Shown piece by piece: positions 63,661 to 64,000 of a DNA stretch of 64,000 bases; positions within the stretch are counted from its first letter, which is position 1, and the number at the start of each line of letters is the position of its first letter. The notes under the pieces are model-generated. The model searched no databases. It saw only the letters and a list, made by a program, of their open reading frames with translations, and was not told the DNA's origin. Source of the DNA: Prorocentrum cordatum (taxonomy: Eukaryota > Sar > Dinophyceae > Prorocentrales > Prorocentraceae); assembly GCA_963575745.1 (NCBI GenBank), contig CAUYUJ010020684.1, positions 46,001 to 110,000 on the forward strand, written 5' to 3'. Both the position numbers and the translations under genes were made by a program.

Positions 63661-63825
63661 TAGAAATATTGTGAACCAGTTACCAGAGATCTTAGCACGC
63701 CTCTGGCCCTTTGGGCTGGCGAATTGTTGAACATATTTTTTGGGGTATCCTTGATTTCCGTCCAAGGTCCGCCTGTAGAGGGACATGCCCGACTTGACGG
63801 CGCGCAGAAGGGGGTGGGGGGTGGG
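63661..63825. other. Spacer, nothing recognised
   Basis: No gene identified. It ends in G-rich sequence. Confidence 0.35.
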
Positions 63826-63958
63826 GGGGGGGGGGAGGGCTTCTTAGGAGGCGGCTGCTTCTTAGGAGACGCCGGCCTTACATCTATAGATGTGGCCCGT
63901 GCCTTCTAAGAAGCAGGGGTGCTTCTGAGAGGCCCTCCCCCCCCCCCCCCCCCCTCCC
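63826..63958. mobile_element. Fold-back element with G/C-homopolymer ends
   Basis: Near-palindrome centred on the perfect 14-mer ACATCTATAGATGT (63,880-63,893). Outward, the left arm (gggcttcttaggaggcggct, gcttcttaggagacgccgg) is the imperfect reverse complement of the right arm (ccttctaagaagcaggggtg, cttctgagaggccc), roughly 80 percent over ~50 bp. The arms end in a G run (from 63,823) and a C run (63,937-63,957). It could be a foldback transposon or MITE; no target duplication is visible outside the homopolymers. Confidence 0.65.
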
Positions 63959-64000
63959 CAGACCTCCGACGTCGTGATTTTTTCACAACGTCGACCCTCA

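Overview
This window looks like nuclear DNA of a eukaryote with a large, repeat-swollen, GC-rich genome. A dinoflagellate alga is the most likely source. The reasons are long arrays of many tandem-repeat families, very few host-like genes, degenerate Ty1/copia and LINE-type retroelements, and a GIY-YIG/reverse-transcriptase gene. No dinoflagellate spliced-leader sequence, rRNA, tRNA, telomere repeat, bacterial operon or CRISPR array was seen. The assignment is an inference from sequence character, not from a marker gene.

Layout. 0-5.8 kb: low-complexity DNA, a gag-like zinc-ribbon reading frame broken by poly(A), a coiled-coil frame and a 0.4 kb segmental duplication. 5.8-12.1 kb: ~180-bp tandem repeats interrupted by a 474-bp poly(G) tract, then a cluster of repeats each carrying a GC-rich hairpin, all enclosed by a ~0.43-kb inverted repeat (6.51-6.95 / 11.12-11.54 kb). 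12.3-16.3 kb: decayed LINE (endonuclease, RT, coiled coil, RNase H). 17.6-21.7 kb, minus strand: a GIY-YIG plus RT gene resembling Penelope-like elements with an N-terminal endonuclease, preceded by a ~310-aa frame. 22.1-25.5 kb: decayed Ty1/copia pol plus a small membrane frame. 25.8-31.2 kb: ~176-bp satellite arrays around one unrecognised acidic repeat protein gene. 31.3-39.6 kb: the best-preserved mobile element, a LINE with an RRM-like and OTU-protease ORF1 and an ORF2 with endonuclease, RT, zinc knuckle and normal-order RNase H. 40.9-43.05 kb: minisatellites. 43.05-48.7 kb: two more LINE copies of the 12.3-kb type, head to tail. 50.8-52.7 kb, minus: unrecognised frameshifted gene. 53.6-56.1 kb: the one clear host-type gene, a type II membrane protein with a C-terminal sulfotransferase domain. 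56.5-64 kb: almost only microsatellites, minisatellites and two inverted-repeat elements.

Most notable. (1) In three LINE copies the RNase H motifs come in the order Asp(beta4)-Asp(C-terminal)-Asp(beta1)-Glu, a natural circular permutation, while the LINE at 31-39 kb in the same window has the usual order. (2) A hairpin of about 57 bases recurs at least 18 times; paired changes in its stem (TAA/TTA versus TGA/TCA) suggest the folded form is or was maintained. (3) Two small inverted-repeat elements occur, one with a 5-bp target-site duplication. Frameshifts are pervasive in otherwise coherent coding frames, so either most genes here are dead copies or the underlying reads carry indel errors. 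Functions are given only where motifs could be read directly.
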